In this document: in pieces, positions 1 to 9,284 of the stretch
How the letters are laid out: each line of letters opens with the position of its first letter
How positions within the stretch are numbered: position 1 is the stretch's first letter
DNA from: Lutibacter sp. B2
GTDB lineage: Bacteria > Bacillota > Clostridia > Peptostreptococcales > Thermotaleaceae
DNA: 64,000 bases
NCBI GenBank assembly: GCA_015686845.1
Contig: JADPRS010000010.1
Span: forward strand, 1 to 64,000
Direction of reading: 5' to 3'
Position numbers and translations under genes: made by a program
The notes under the pieces: generated by a model
What the model saw: the letters and a program-made list of their open reading frames with translations, nothing else
What the model was told of the DNA's origin: nothing
Databases searched by the model: none

Positions 1-56
1 GGTAGGCATATGTCCTGTGACGGTATACCGTCACAGGACATATGCCTACCTTTTTT
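1..56. terminator. Perfect 50-bp palindrome followed by a T run
   Basis: Bases 1-25 and 26-50 are exact reverse complements with no unpaired centre, and six T residues follow at 51-56. In RNA this gives a hairpin of more than 20 base pairs with a U tail, which fits an intrinsic terminator for a plus-strand gene left of the window. The palindrome starts at base 1, so its true extent is unknown. Confidence 0.6.
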
Positions 57-154
57 CAATATTTTTATCCCTCAATCAAATTTTTAGTTATATGTTTTGT
101 ACATACATAATATCCTTATAAAAACAAGACTATTATGAAGGGGCTGCAATTAAT

Positions 155-937
155 ATGGGGGATACATTTGTTTATGAGCAAATAATTTTCATACTTACTT
201 TGCTAAATGAAAAAGATTATAATATAAGACAACTTTATAACCACTTTACTCAAAATTATAACTATAGCAAAAAAGAAGGCTCTTTTAGAATTGATCTGAA
301 ATCAAATTTTCCTAAAGTATATTGTAAAGAACACGGTAGATATTATTATTATTATCAGAAAGGTGATGCATATAGTAAAAAAGCAAAAGACCATATAGCT
401 ATAGAGTATCCAGAATACATAAAAGTAAATATACAAAAAAAGAATGCTTCAATGATAAAATCTATTGAGGAAAATTTTTCTGCTACTTTTTCTGCTCCTA
501 TAGAAAATAACATTGGAGAAACCATACAAGAAACTAATGATTCACAGCTCCTAGAAGATTCAACATCTATTATTGATTCTCATAGTAAAGATACTGTTGC
601 CGCATCAGATTCCGAAAAAATTTCTCAAGGTAAAGAAAAATGTTTAGAAACTTTAAAACAAAATATTTCCACTACAACAAAAGAACTTTTAAACAAACAA
701 ACGAATACTTCACCAACAGATCTTTTATATAAAATAGACGACAATGTTAATGGACTTCTATATAAGATAAATGGACTGGAAGATAGAATGAATAAACACA
801 TAAAAAAGAATACTTCGAATGTCAAAAAGTTGTATGCGTATATTGATGAGGTTAATAAAGATAATACCGTCAATATTCAAATATTAGATACTATTATTAA
901 TGCCCTTACCCAGCTTAAAAAATCTATGGAAGGTTAA
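155..937 (+). CDS. Hypothetical protein with possible N-terminal winged-helix and C-terminal coiled coil
   Basis: I do not recognise this 260-aa protein. Residues about 8-85 are compact and rich in aromatic residues, including a run of five Tyr near residue 63, and could be a small winged-helix-like fold. Residues about 95-180 are low-complexity, polar and rich in Ser, Thr, Glu and Lys. Residues about 185-258 have the heptad-like spacing of a coiled coil. There is no signal peptide or membrane segment. The start is preceded by a purine-rich AGGGG about 11 bases upstream. It is one of only two sizeable plus-strand genes in the element. DNA binding followed by oligomerisation is a guess from layout only. 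Confidence 0.6.
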   Translation: MGDTFVYEQIIFILTLLNEKDYNIRQLYNHFTQNYNYSKKEGSFRIDLKSNFPKVYCKEHGRYYYYYQKGDAYSKKAKDHIAIEYPEYIKVNIQKKNASMIKSIEENFSATFSAPIENNIGETIQETNDSQLLEDSTSIIDSHSKDTVAASDSEKISQGKEKCLETLKQNISTTTKELLNKQTNTSPTDLLYKIDDNVNGLLYKINGLEDRMNKHIKKNTSNVKKLYAYIDEVNKDNTVNIQILDTIINALTQLKKSMEG

Positions 938-1204
938 TTCTACGCTCATCTTAAAAATAGTATTTTATGATTCCACAGCAAACCACGCTAAACATCATCA
1001 GACTAAATCTGTCAAAGCAACAAAAATATTCTCCAGTCTTCCCATCCTAAATTATACCGCGTAATACTGTTGACCCTCTATTCATTTTAAATATTTTTTA
1101 TTACAATCATATTCCCTTTTAGAATAAAAAACAGCTCTAATATATTCAAAATATCCTCCTAATTTTCATACCACTATATAGTATGTAACTATTTTATTTA
1201 AAGA
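938..1204. other. Non-coding gap
   Basis: I see no gene, RNA or strong hairpin between the stop of the 260-aa gene and the truncated edge of the IS3 remnant. Confidence 0.5.
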
Positions 1205-1566
1205 TTCTTAAATGCTAATTTTAAAGTTCTAATGGCTAAATTTGATGTAATTTCTTTGCCATTGAGTGTTGCTATTACAGACCTGTCATAGATGTCTAAA
1301 ATAGTGCAATTATAGCGTTTACTCCCATTACTCAAATTCATATATGTGAAATCAGTGCACCAAACTGAATTTGGTGCTTGAACTGTAAATTTACGATTAA
1401 GCAGATTAGGAAATACCTTATGTTCAGTTCCTTTTAAATATGCTGATTTTTTCTTCATTACTATAGATTTCAACCTTAACTCGCCGTTCATGTATTTATG
1501 GACGGTAGCTTTGCTGTAGAAGGAACCTTTTCTAGCAAGGAAAATTTTCATATTACGATGTCCCAA
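1198..1566 (-). pseudogene. IS3-family transposase OrfB fragment (copy A)
   Basis: The 122 residues match the first part of the OrfB of copy B, starting at MGHRN and running through the first catalytic Asp region (WCTDFTYM). They stop at the truncated edge of the element, so the second Asp and the Glu of the DDE rve integrase core are absent. It is therefore a catalytically dead fragment. The last few codons may already be flanking DNA. Confidence 0.85.
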
Positions 1567-1881
1567 AGTACCATTACTTTTATGATAAATAGATTTTATG
1601 TTATCTAGTACCTTTTATTTTTGGGTATGATAAAAAGGCTTTCTATCTCTTAAAAAGTTGTAGTAGGCATTGGGGCTGATATTGAATTTTCTTAAGAGCC
1701 ATCGGACTCCATATTCCTGTGCAAGACTGACAAGAGTACGTCCTTCTTCAAGATGAAGGCGCATAATCTTATTTTAAAATTCTGGTTCGTATCTACGTTT
1801 TTTCATTGTTGTAACCTCTTTTCTGAAATAAATTATATCATTTATTCGACTGAGGTGTTACAACTTTAGTATACCATTACA
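1205..1881 (-). mobile_element. Remnant of an IS3-family element (copy A)
   Basis: This stretch matches the second copy at 8095-9359 in the same orientation. The shared right end runs through GTGTTACAAC and on to an ATTACA at 1876-1881. The left end of the element, with the last third of orfB, is missing: similarity stops near 1205. A further block of about 230 bp covering the end of orfA and the start of orfB is also gone. The junction of that deletion sits in ACTCCATATTC near 1707, and copy B carries that sequence twice at the matching places. The copy cannot encode an active transposase. Confidence 0.85.
1774..1806 (-). pseudogene. IS3-family OrfA remnant (copy A), stop at codon 11
   Basis: The ATG of orfA at 1806 matches copy B at 9284 (MKKRRYEPEF), but codon 11 is TAA where copy B has AAA. 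Downstream the helix-turn-helix region is still recognisable in the other codons before the 230-bp deletion. The gene is dead by both a nonsense change and a deletion. Confidence 0.75.
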
Positions 1882-2094
1882 TCTGTATTTATTTTGTTAT
1901 ATACTAATATTGACTCTTTGTTTTATACCCATCTTTACATTTTCTAATATAAAACACTCTCAGAATTAAGATTACCTATATATATGCATGGGCAATAAAT
2001 CAGTATTAGGTCTTTACAACTAAGATGTAACTAGTCTGTCTCTTACTCCTAAAACATCATCTATACTCTATTGCTTAAACACTAAACTCAACTA

Positions 2095-5043
2095 TTAATT
2101 TTCAAATACTTTAATATTATGCTCTTCTACTTCTCTTCTAGATAAACAAACTTTGCCTATAAAACATTTTTCACACTTTTCTTTACTGCATACCCTATCT
2201 ATATTATTATCTATAATATTATTTGTAGCAATCTCTATTTCTCCTTTCAAATTATCTAAATCTTCTTTTGTAACGATTTCTCTATCCTTATTCCCATCAT
2301 CTAAATTGTATATTTCTATATAGTCTGCTTTTTTACCAGTTAAATTTTCATATCCTAGACAATACGTATGTAATTGCATCCTACTATTTTTCCCTAATAA
2401 CGAAGTATCTCCTTTAATACTTTCTGTTTTAAAATCCGTAATATAAACCTTAACTTCATTAGTTTTCTTCTCTACTTTTTTTACTAAATCTATCCTTCCA
2501 TTTAAAGTAATATTTTTTGATATAGGTACTTCAATTGGCTGTTCTACATATTCAATCCTAGCATCTTCATCATCTCTAATATTTTCAAAATAACCATTAG
2601 TGCTTTTCTTACATTTTTCAAATAAATTTTCATATAATCTATTATCATCTGTCAAATAAGGTAAGTAAAAATTCTGCTTAATTATGCTACTTAAATCAAT
2701 ATTATCCATATCATATCCACTTAAAATAGTTTTATTTATATCATTTGCAATACCATGCATTATTTTCCCATATCCAGCCATCGCTTTTATAGGTTGTTTA
2801 AAACCATATAAATGTGACATTTTAAATCTATATTGACATTGAAAATAGTCCGTTAATATAGAAAAAGATATACTCAAAATATTATCTTCTTCTCTTACAA
2901 CTATTGGCTTCATATTCTCATATAAATCATTTCCTTTTCTATATTGAACAATATAATATGAATTCTTTATCTCTTTAAGAAATTGAGATATTTTCCCTGT
3001 ATTTCTTCCGTATTTAGCTCTCGAAAGCATTAACAATTTTTTGCTTCTTGTTACTGCAACATAAAATAATCTTCTTTCCGCTTCTATATCTTTTTCTATA
3101 TACCTCTCCGATTTATAAACACACTCCCTCGGTAAAAAATGCCACTCATTTAACCCACCTATTTTTTGATGTGGTAACATATTATTACTCAAACCTGGTA
3201 CAAATACAGCCGAAAATTCCAAGCCTTTAGCTTGATGAATAGTCATAATTCTGACACCTTTTATTTTGGTGTAACTATTTTCTAAGTATCCTTCTGGATA
3301 TTTATTTTCTGCTCCTTTTTCTATAAAGTAAATGAAATTTTTGAATCTTTTTTCTGGTTTTGTTTTATAATTTATAGATTCATAATCATTAATTACTTGA
3401 CTAAATTTACCTAAGTTGTACAGTATTTTTTCTATACCTTTATTTTCTTTTTCTAGCTCAAATAACTCAAGTTTACTAATAAACTCTAAATAAATATTTT
3501 GAATTATCGCTGAACTAAATAACTTACTTTCTCCTATATTTATTTTTTCTATATGCTTAATTGCATTTTTAATATTTTCAAGTCTTATTTTATTATGAAC
3601 ACCAATCCACGCTTCCTGTAATTCGCCAACTTCAATCTGATTACATAAAAACTTTATAATTTTAATACAAGCTTTTACTTCCTCTGTATTGAATAATTTA
3701 TTTACCCCTTCAACATTGTAAGGAATATTTCTTCGTTCCAATTCATTTATTATTGGTTCTATTAGTTTATTTGCTCTTACTAATATGGCTATTTGATTTA
3801 ACGGTACATTTATCTTTTCATAAATATCTTTAATTCTATCTGCTATAAACTCTGATTCTAAATCACTATCTTCAAACTCATTATATATACAATCTCCAAC
3901 TTCATAATTTGATTTACTAGCTGTAATTTTCAACATGCTATCTCGTTTCAAATTATTTTTAATACATTTATTTGCTATATCAACAACGCCTTCGCTAGAC
4001 CTAAAATTTATATCCAAATAATATGTTTCTACATTTTTATATCTCTTACTAAATTCTATAAAGTTCCCTATATCACTACCTCTCCAAGTATATATATTTT
4101 GATCCATATCACCAACAACACAAATCTTTGTATTCATTTCGTAAATTAATTTAATTATTTCTTCTTGAATATAATTAACATCTTGATATTCATCTACCAT
4201 TAAGTATTCTACGTTTTCTTTTATATAATTTCTTAATTCTTCATCTTCTAATAATTTTTGATACACCCGACGTAATATAGCTGTAAAATCAAAGTACCTA
4301 TATTCATCAAGCTTTTCATTATATTTTTTTAATGATTCATTTATTTCTTGGGGTACAAGTCCATTTTCAACCTTATTTTCACCTAAAATATTAACCATAT
4401 TTAAAAATAACTGTATATCATATCTTTTCATTATTTCATTTTTATTTAATTTTTTTATTTTATTTATACCCAACTCATAATAATATCGTTGCGCAAAAAG
4501 TGTACTTCTTATAGGAGATAAAACTTCATAGTCATTATACATATTTAATGCTTGCTGTAGTAAAAACAAGCAAAAACCATGGATTGTTCCTATATACATT
4601 TTAGAAATTCCTTCTATTTTTAATCCATTCTCATGTATTTTCAACTTAACTCTATGATTTAACTCAAGTGCTGCCTTTTCTGTAAATGTAAACAACACTA
4701 TACTAGCTGGGTTAACTCCTTTCTTTAGAAGGGTAATAATTCGCTCTACAAGCGTTCTAGTTTTTCCCGATCCTGGTCCTGCTATTACTTGTATTACTGA
4801 AGCTTCACTATTTATTATTTTAAGCTGTTGTTCTGTAAATACTTGATTTATGACTAATTCATTTATATCTATTTCAAGCTTTTTTGCCATAATCTCAATT
4901 AACTCATACTTAATATTGTCTCCATTCTCTGCTCTCTGAATTGTTTTCTCTCCTATATCACATAATTCTGCAAAAACCTTTCGACTATACCCGTTCTCTT
5001 CTCTAATTTGTTTTAATTTCGGTAAAACTTTCATTGTTGACAC
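2095..5043 (-). CDS. XRE-HTH / UvrD-like SF1 helicase / Cas4-like nuclease fusion
   Basis: The 982-aa protein starts with an XRE-type helix-turn-helix (residues about 5-60). A UvrD/PcrA-type SF1A helicase follows, with Walker A AGPGSGKT at 88-95, Walker B VDEYQD near 285 and motif VI VAVTRSKK near 670. The last 250 residues look like a PD-(D/E)XK nuclease: a GRID motif, then ITDFKT with the active-site D-x-K. Four Cys placed as in AddB and Cas4 (C736, then C957, C960 and C966) probably bind a 4Fe-4S cluster. The start is GTG with GAGGTG six bases upstream. An XRE repressor domain on a RecB-like helicase-nuclease is unusual and suggests autoregulation or DNA targeting. The position inside a mobile element hints at defence or element maintenance, which is inference. 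Confidence 0.85.
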   Translation of the reverse strand: MSTMKVLPKLKQIREENGYSRKVFAELCDIGEKTIQRAENGDNIKYELIEIMAKKLEIDINELVINQVFTEQQLKIINSEASVIQVIAGPGSGKTRTLVERIITLLKKGVNPASIVLFTFTEKAALELNHRVKLKIHENGLKIEGISKMYIGTIHGFCLFLLQQALNMYNDYEVLSPIRSTLFAQRYYYELGINKIKKLNKNEIMKRYDIQLFLNMVNILGENKVENGLVPQEINESLKKYNEKLDEYRYFDFTAILRRVYQKLLEDEELRNYIKENVEYLMVDEYQDVNYIQEEIIKLIYEMNTKICVVGDMDQNIYTWRGSDIGNFIEFSKRYKNVETYYLDINFRSSEGVVDIANKCIKNNLKRDSMLKITASKSNYEVGDCIYNEFEDSDLESEFIADRIKDIYEKINVPLNQIAILVRANKLIEPIINELERRNIPYNVEGVNKLFNTEEVKACIKIIKFLCNQIEVGELQEAWIGVHNKIRLENIKNAIKHIEKINIGESKLFSSAIIQNIYLEFISKLELFELEKENKGIEKILYNLGKFSQVINDYESINYKTKPEKRFKNFIYFIEKGAENKYPEGYLENSYTKIKGVRIMTIHQAKGLEFSAVFVPGLSNNMLPHQKIGGLNEWHFLPRECVYKSERYIEKDIEAERRLFYVAVTRSKKLLMLSRAKYGRNTGKISQFLKEIKNSYYIVQYRKGNDLYENMKPIVVREEDNILSISFSILTDYFQCQYRFKMSHLYGFKQPIKAMAGYGKIMHGIANDINKTILSGYDMDNIDLSSIIKQNFYLPYLTDDNRLYENLFEKCKKSTNGYFENIRDDEDARIEYVEQPIEVPISKNITLNGRIDLVKKVEKKTNEVKVYITDFKTESIKGDTSLLGKNSRMQLHTYCLGYENLTGKKADYIEIYNLDDGNKDREIVTKEDLDNLKGEIEIATNNIIDNNIDRVCSKEKCEKCFIGKVCLSRREVEEHNIKVFEN

Positions 5044-5063
5044 TCATATCACCTCTAAAAAAA

Positions 5064-5072
5064 AGTATATCA
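5064..5072 (-). promoter_or_regulatory. Extended -10 promoter candidate for the XRE-helicase gene
   Basis: On the minus strand TATACT (5069-5064) is preceded by TG one base upstream, as in an extended -10 element. It lies 20 bases before the GTG start. No good -35 is visible at 17 bases. The repeat array at 5113-5161 is just upstream. Confidence 0.4.
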
Positions 5073-5112
5073 TATGTTACTATTTACTGATTAAGTCACT
5101 TTCTATTTACAA

Positions 5113-5161
5113 TTGGTCAGTTGGTCAGTTAATTTGGTCAGTTGGTCAGTTAATTTGGTCA
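5113..5161. repeat. Five TTGGTCA direct repeats with 21-bp period
   Basis: TTGGTCA occurs at 5113, 5121, 5134, 5142 and 5155, so spacing alternates 8 and 13 bp and the larger unit is 21 bp, two helical turns. The array lies 70-118 bp upstream of the start of the XRE-domain helicase and is a good candidate for an operator of that protein. Confidence 0.7.
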
Positions 5162-5359
5162 CCTAATTCTTATCATTAGAAAATCAAGCATATATTATAC
5201 TATTTTTAATTAAAACATCTTAGTTTTCTTATTATATAAGTATCTAATCCTCTCATTTTACTGGATTACCAGTTACCAATTCAAACTATAACAAAGTACT
5301 TGTATACCCCAATTACAAATAATGCTGCCATAACATTATCCTCACTTCCAAATAAAAAT

Positions 5360-5391
5360 AACCTTTAACAGACTTATAACTGTTAAAGGTT
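5360..5391. terminator. 12-bp perfect hairpin, terminator-like
   Basis: AACCTTTAACAG (5360-5371) and its exact complement (5380-5391) enclose an 8-base loop. On the minus strand a T-rich stretch follows, so it may end transcripts coming from the J-domain gene. Confidence 0.45.
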
Positions 5392-5718
5392 GTACTATCC
5401 ATATTATTATATATTCTTATTCTTTTAGTTATTTAATTTTTTATTTACCATAAATACCTTTCTAAATGTTCCTTACAGTTTTAGTTTATTACTGCGACTT
5501 ATATTTTCTATTTAATTAATATACACTCGTCAATAATCCAATCTATGTTACATATTTTAGGAAATAATTTGTCAAAAAAACCGCCGTTGTTTATGGTACG
5601 GTCTAGCCCCTCATTTCTACTGGTAAACACTACAGGGTATTTGTTGAGATATAAATCAATTTAAATATATCTTAAAATCATGCTACTTCAACGTTATCTT
5701 CAGCTTACATATTTTTAT

Positions 5719-5766
5719 TGGAATGAAGGACTCGAAGCCACGACAAACTGATTAGAAGTTCGTCAA
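5719..5766 (-). pseudogene. Degenerate 3' half of tRNA-Arg(UCU)
   Basis: Read on the minus strand, the stretch contains ACTTCTAATCAG, then GTCGTGG and TTCGAGTCCT. These are the anticodon loop (TCT), variable region and T-loop of bacterial tRNA-Arg(UCU). The T stem has mismatches, and I see no D arm or matching 5' acceptor strand upstream, so it is not a working tRNA. The retained part, from the anticodon loop to the 3' end, is what integrating elements that use tRNA genes usually carry or duplicate. Confidence 0.55.
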
Positions 5767-5839
5767 GGTATAGATTATATAAATTCACTACTACTCATTA
5801 TATCTGTGTCTATTAGATTACCAAAATGGTTAAAATCAC

Positions 5840-7876
5840 TTATTTGATTTTCAAATTCCCAAAACTGTTACTCCAAGAACTTACTTTATCATTTCTATCA
5901 AAATTAATACTATCGCCATCATAACTCCAACTATTTAATGATTCATATATTGTATCTGGTGTACCCATTATTTCTAATACTTCTTCTTTGGTTGTTCCTA
6001 TGGTGATCTTTTTATTTGTGTCAATTTTTTTGCCTAATTCAACTTTTAAATTTCCACAACTGTTGCTCCAAGAACTCACTTTATTACTTCTATCAAAATC
6101 AATACTATCTCCAGCATAGCTCCAACTATTTAATGATTCATATATTGTATCTGGTGTACCCATTATTTCTGATACTTCTTTTTTAGTTGTTCCTATGGTG
6201 ATCTTTTTATTTGTCTCAATTTTTTTGCCTAATTCAACTTTTAAATTTCCACAACTGTTGCTCCAAGAACTCACTTTATTACTTCTATCAAAATCAATAC
6301 TATCTCCAGCATAGCTCCAACTATTTAATGATTCATATATTGTATCTGGTGTACCCATTATTTCTGATACTTCTTCTTTAGTTGTTCCTATGGTGATTTT
6401 TTTATCTACAGTATCCCATTCTTTTTTTTCTATCATATTTTGTTTTTCAGTAGTAGTATTTTTAGTTGTATTTTCAATTGTATTATTAGTTTTTATATAA
6501 GACTTATTAGTAATATGATGAGTATTTTTTTCTGTATTGCTATTATACCAATATGTATCTAGATATTTACCATATACCCAGCCATATCCTTCATAATTAT
6601 TGCTAATTATATATACATCATACCAATCATTTATCTTACCAAGAACTATCGCTGTATCTTTTTTAGTCAGTATAGCTACTTTACTATAATTTGTTTTAGG
6701 CCCTTTACGTACATTCAATTTATCTATAGTAATAACCCCAAATAACACAACCTCATTTGAGAACTTATCAGTATAGTCTGTATACCCATTTGTGTGGGCT
6801 AAATAGTTTTGTGAAGCGTAGTTTGGAGCAGCTGTTTTATCGTTACTACTACTAATTGCAGTTTCTTGGTTATCTAAAATATTTGCATCATTAATATCCT
6901 CGTTATTTCCATAGTTGCCTATTATGATAAAAATAAAAACAACTATTATTAGAGATATAACAATAAACATCCTTTTAAAAGCATCATTATCCATGATAAA
7001 GGCTTTATTATCTATATTATTGTTTTGGTGTTTTTCATATTCATTGACATTTGAATACTGATCATTTACATCCTTTTCTGATTCCCTATCTACTTTATTG
7101 CTAGTTTGAGTATAATGATTTTTATTTAAATTAGAAAATATCATATCATCATAAATCTTATTATAACTCTCTCTTTTGCTTATATTACTTAATACATCAT
7201 AAGCTTCATTGATTTCACTCATCTTTGTATTGGCATACTCAACATTAGTAGGATTAAGATCAGGATGATATTTCTTAGCTAAAGTTTTATATGCTCTGTT
7301 AATAACTTCTGTAGATGCCTTTCTATGAACTTCGAGTATTTCATAATAATCTTTTACTGACTCTTCTTTATTGTAATCAAAGTCATTAGTATAGGAATTA
7401 GATTTTTTACTTAGATTTTCAATAATTTCTTTTATTTCATCTTTATAATCATCGGGGTTAAAAACTATATTGAACGTTTTATTATATATCCATCCTAATA
7501 TTCTTACCTTAGTAGAAATCAAGGTCTCCATCATCTTCAAGTTAAAAAATTCGTTATAATCTGCCTTAGGTATGCTTTCAAAACAATGATTGTCCCATTT
7601 TACTTTATGCTTTCTATACAGTTCACCATAACTAATTAATGTTAAATCTAAAAAAGCAGTAACTTCTAATAAATATTGTAAAAAATCTCGTTGTGTATTA
7701 ATCTCTTTAATAGACATATATATATCTTTAGCCAAGTTTTCTATTTTATCTACACTGTAAACTTTTAAAAAATCCGATGCTATATTATCATTATATACAA
7801 ACCATTTTGAAACTTGTCTTATATCTCTAATACTTTTATAATCTATATTTCTATTTAGTCCATTCCCAAAATTCAT
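5840..7876 (-). CDS. Membrane J-domain protein with SH3b domain and three C-terminal repeats
   Basis: The 678-aa protein has an unrecognised N-terminal region (1-170). A DnaJ J-domain follows (about 176-240) with the HPD motif at 204-206 that stimulates Hsp70 ATPase. A single membrane segment lies at about 302-320, then a bacterial SH3 domain (about 383-440, LNVRKGP motif), a Thr/Asn-rich linker, and three copies of a 65-residue unit from 492 to the end. Each unit has the pattern [17 protein letters not shown], which resembles the small modules found in many clostridial surface proteins. The J-domain should be cytoplasmic and the SH3b and repeats outside. Start is ATG with an AGGTGG-type ribosome site. 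DnaK recruitment at the membrane is inferred; the real role is unknown. Confidence 0.8.
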   Translation of the reverse strand: MNFGNGLNRNIDYKSIRDIRQVSKWFVYNDNIASDFLKVYSVDKIENLAKDIYMSIKEINTQRDFLQYLLEVTAFLDLTLISYGELYRKHKVKWDNHCFESIPKADYNEFFNLKMMETLISTKVRILGWIYNKTFNIVFNPDDYKDEIKEIIENLSKKSNSYTNDFDYNKEESVKDYYEILEVHRKASTEVINRAYKTLAKKYHPDLNPTNVEYANTKMSEINEAYDVLSNISKRESYNKIYDDMIFSNLNKNHYTQTSNKVDRESEKDVNDQYSNVNEYEKHQNNNIDNKAFIMDNDAFKRMFIVISLIIVVFIFIIIGNYGNNEDINDANILDNQETAISSSNDKTAAPNYASQNYLAHTNGYTDYTDKFSNEVVLFGVITIDKLNVRKGPKTNYSKVAILTKKDTAIVLGKINDWYDVYIISNNYEGYGWVYGKYLDTYWYNSNTEKNTHHITNKSYIKTNNTIENTTKNTTTEKQNMIEKKEWDTVDKKITIGTTKEEVSEIMGTPDTIYESLNSWSYAGDSIDFDRSNKVSSWSNSCGNLKVELGKKIETNKKITIGTTKKEVSEIMGTPDTIYESLNSWSYAGDSIDFDRSNKVSSWSNSCGNLKVELGKKIDTNKKITIGTTKEEVLEIMGTPDTIYESLNSWSYDGDSINFDRNDKVSSWSNSFGNLKIK
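5843..6403 (-). repeat. Three tandem near-identical 195-bp coding repeats
   Basis: Units run 6403-6209, 6208-6014 and 6013-5843 (the last is shorter). The first two differ at only a handful of bases. The high DNA identity points to recent duplication or gene conversion, and the array could expand or shrink by slippage in frame because 195 is a multiple of three. Confidence 0.85.
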
Positions 7877-8136
7877 ATCTCCACCTCATATTCTTCCTAT
7901 AAATAGTCTATTATTTATATTTTACCATATCATGAGAATTAAACATTGAAAAGTATAATCCTTTTAAATAAATTTACATAATGCTAGCAGTACCCCCAGT
8001 TAAGGTTATCCATATTATTATCAAAATTCAACTAACTTATTTTAGGTAAAAAAACAAAACTTTTATTATGCCCTTTATCTGTTATCACACAATATGTTCT
8101 GATCAAGTAAAATTGTAACACTTTTGTCTAATATTT

Positions 8137-9030
8137 TTATGAGCTGTACCGAGCTTCAAAAGGGGTTCTTCCTTGGTTGAAGGAATAAGGCTTAAGATGA
8201 TTGTACCAGCTATAGGCATACTCATATACAGCTCTGTTTAGCAGATTATCATTTTAAAAATTGAAAAGATATATCAGCTCATTTTTAAATGTGTTAACAT
8301 ATCTTTCCATAGGAGCATTATCGTAAGGACATTCAGCCTTACTCATACTTTGAGTGATTTGGTTATTGTAGCAAAATTGAGTAAATTCTTTAGATGTACA
8401 CTGGCTTTCTTGGTCGCTGTGTAAAATTAAACTAGTATTGGCTGGCTTATGATTTTTTAATACTAGTTTTAAGGTTTTAATGGTTAAATCAGATGTAATT
8501 TCTTTGCCATAGAGTGTTGCTATTACAGATCTGTCATAGATGTCTAAAATAGTGTAATTATAACGTTTGCTGCCATTACTTAAATGCATATAGGTAAAGT
8601 CCGTGCACCAAATTAAGTTAGGTTCCTGCACTTTAAATTCACGATTTAGTAGATTAGGAAATACCTTGTGTACAGTCCCTTTTAAATATGCTGGTTTTTT
8701 CTTCATTACTACAGATTGTAAATCTAACTCGCCATTCATGTATTTATGGACGGTAGTCTTGCTGTAGAAGAAACCTTTTCTATCAAGGAAATTTTTCACA
8801 TTACGATGTCCCAAAGTTCCGTTACTTTCATGATAAATAGATTTTATGCTATCTAGTACCTTTTGTTTTTGGGTATGATAAGAAGCCTTTCTATATCTTA
8901 GAAAGTTGTAGTAGGCATTGGGGCTGATATTGAATTTTATTAAGAGCCATCGAACTCCAAATTCTTCATGATTATTCTTGATAAATTGGTAAATCTTTAA
9001 TCTATTTCCTTTGCGAAGAATGCCGCCGCT
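8137..9030 (-). pseudogene. IS3-family transposase OrfB with one premature stop
   Basis: The frame is open from the -1 frameshift site through the rve integrase core: WCTDFTYM with the first Asp, LHSDQESQ with the second, and the region DNAPMERYVNTFKNE with the catalytic Glu. A TAA at 8256-8254 ends it after YLFNF. The same frame then continues for about 38 more codons of typical OrfB C-terminus (NHLKPYSFNQGRTP) to the natural stop at 8139-8137. All three DDE residues lie before the premature stop, but the conserved C-terminus is lost, so the transposase is probably inactive. Confidence 0.85.
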
Positions 9031-9284
9031 TTTTTTAGGAATCCATTTTCCTTTTCAAGTTCTTCTAATTGCTTACGAAGCTTTAGATTTTCCTTAAAAT
9101 AGTCGTGTTCTTCTTTCCTGGTAGGATTAGTTTTGCATTCTTCACGGTAAGATTTTACCCAGTTTGATATACTTGCTTTGTTTACTCCATATTCTTTTGC
9201 AAGGCTAGTAAGCGTTCGTCCTTCTTCCAGATGAAGACGTAGGATCTTATTTTTAAATTCTGGTTCGTATCTTCGTTTTTTCAT
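8997..9284 (-). CDS. IS3-family transposase OrfA
   Basis: The 95-aa protein has the HTH_Tnp_1 helix-turn-helix (residues 1-50, LAKEYGVNKASISNWV) and a leucine zipper (about 60-88), the usual OrfA layout for binding the element ends. Near its 3' end the gene has seven A residues followed by G (9036-9029), the heptamer used by IS3 elements for programmed -1 frameshifting into orfB. Reading in the -1 frame from there stays open into orfB, so an OrfAB fusion would be made if orfB had no stop. Confidence 0.9.
   Translation of the reverse strand: MKKRRYEPEFKNKILRLHLEEGRTLTSLAKEYGVNKASISNWVKSYREECKTNPTRKEEHDYFKENLKLRKQLEELEKENGFLKKAAAFFAKEID

Larger units (their letters stand above)
5162..5839. other. 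Long non-coding interval
   Basis: No convincing gene is present. It holds a 12-bp hairpin at 5360-5391, a weak GC hairpin near 5580-5602 followed on the minus strand by seven T residues (a possible terminator for the J-domain gene), and a degenerate tRNA-Arg 3' half at 5719-5766. Confidence 0.5.

Noticed and set aside
64-154. Promoter for the 260-aa gene (TTGTAC at 97, TATAAA at 117)
   Set aside because: The spacer would be only 14 bases; no better pair was found, so none is called.
5113-5161. CRISPR array
   Set aside because: Units are only 7 bp with 1- and 6-base gaps and there are no spacers or cas genes; operator-like repeats fit better.
5719-5766. Functional tRNA gene
   Set aside because: Mismatches in the T stem, no D arm and no partner for the acceptor strand.
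5843-6403. CRISPR-like or satellite repeat
   Set aside because: The 195-bp units are in frame and encode a defined protein repeat at the end of the J-domain gene.
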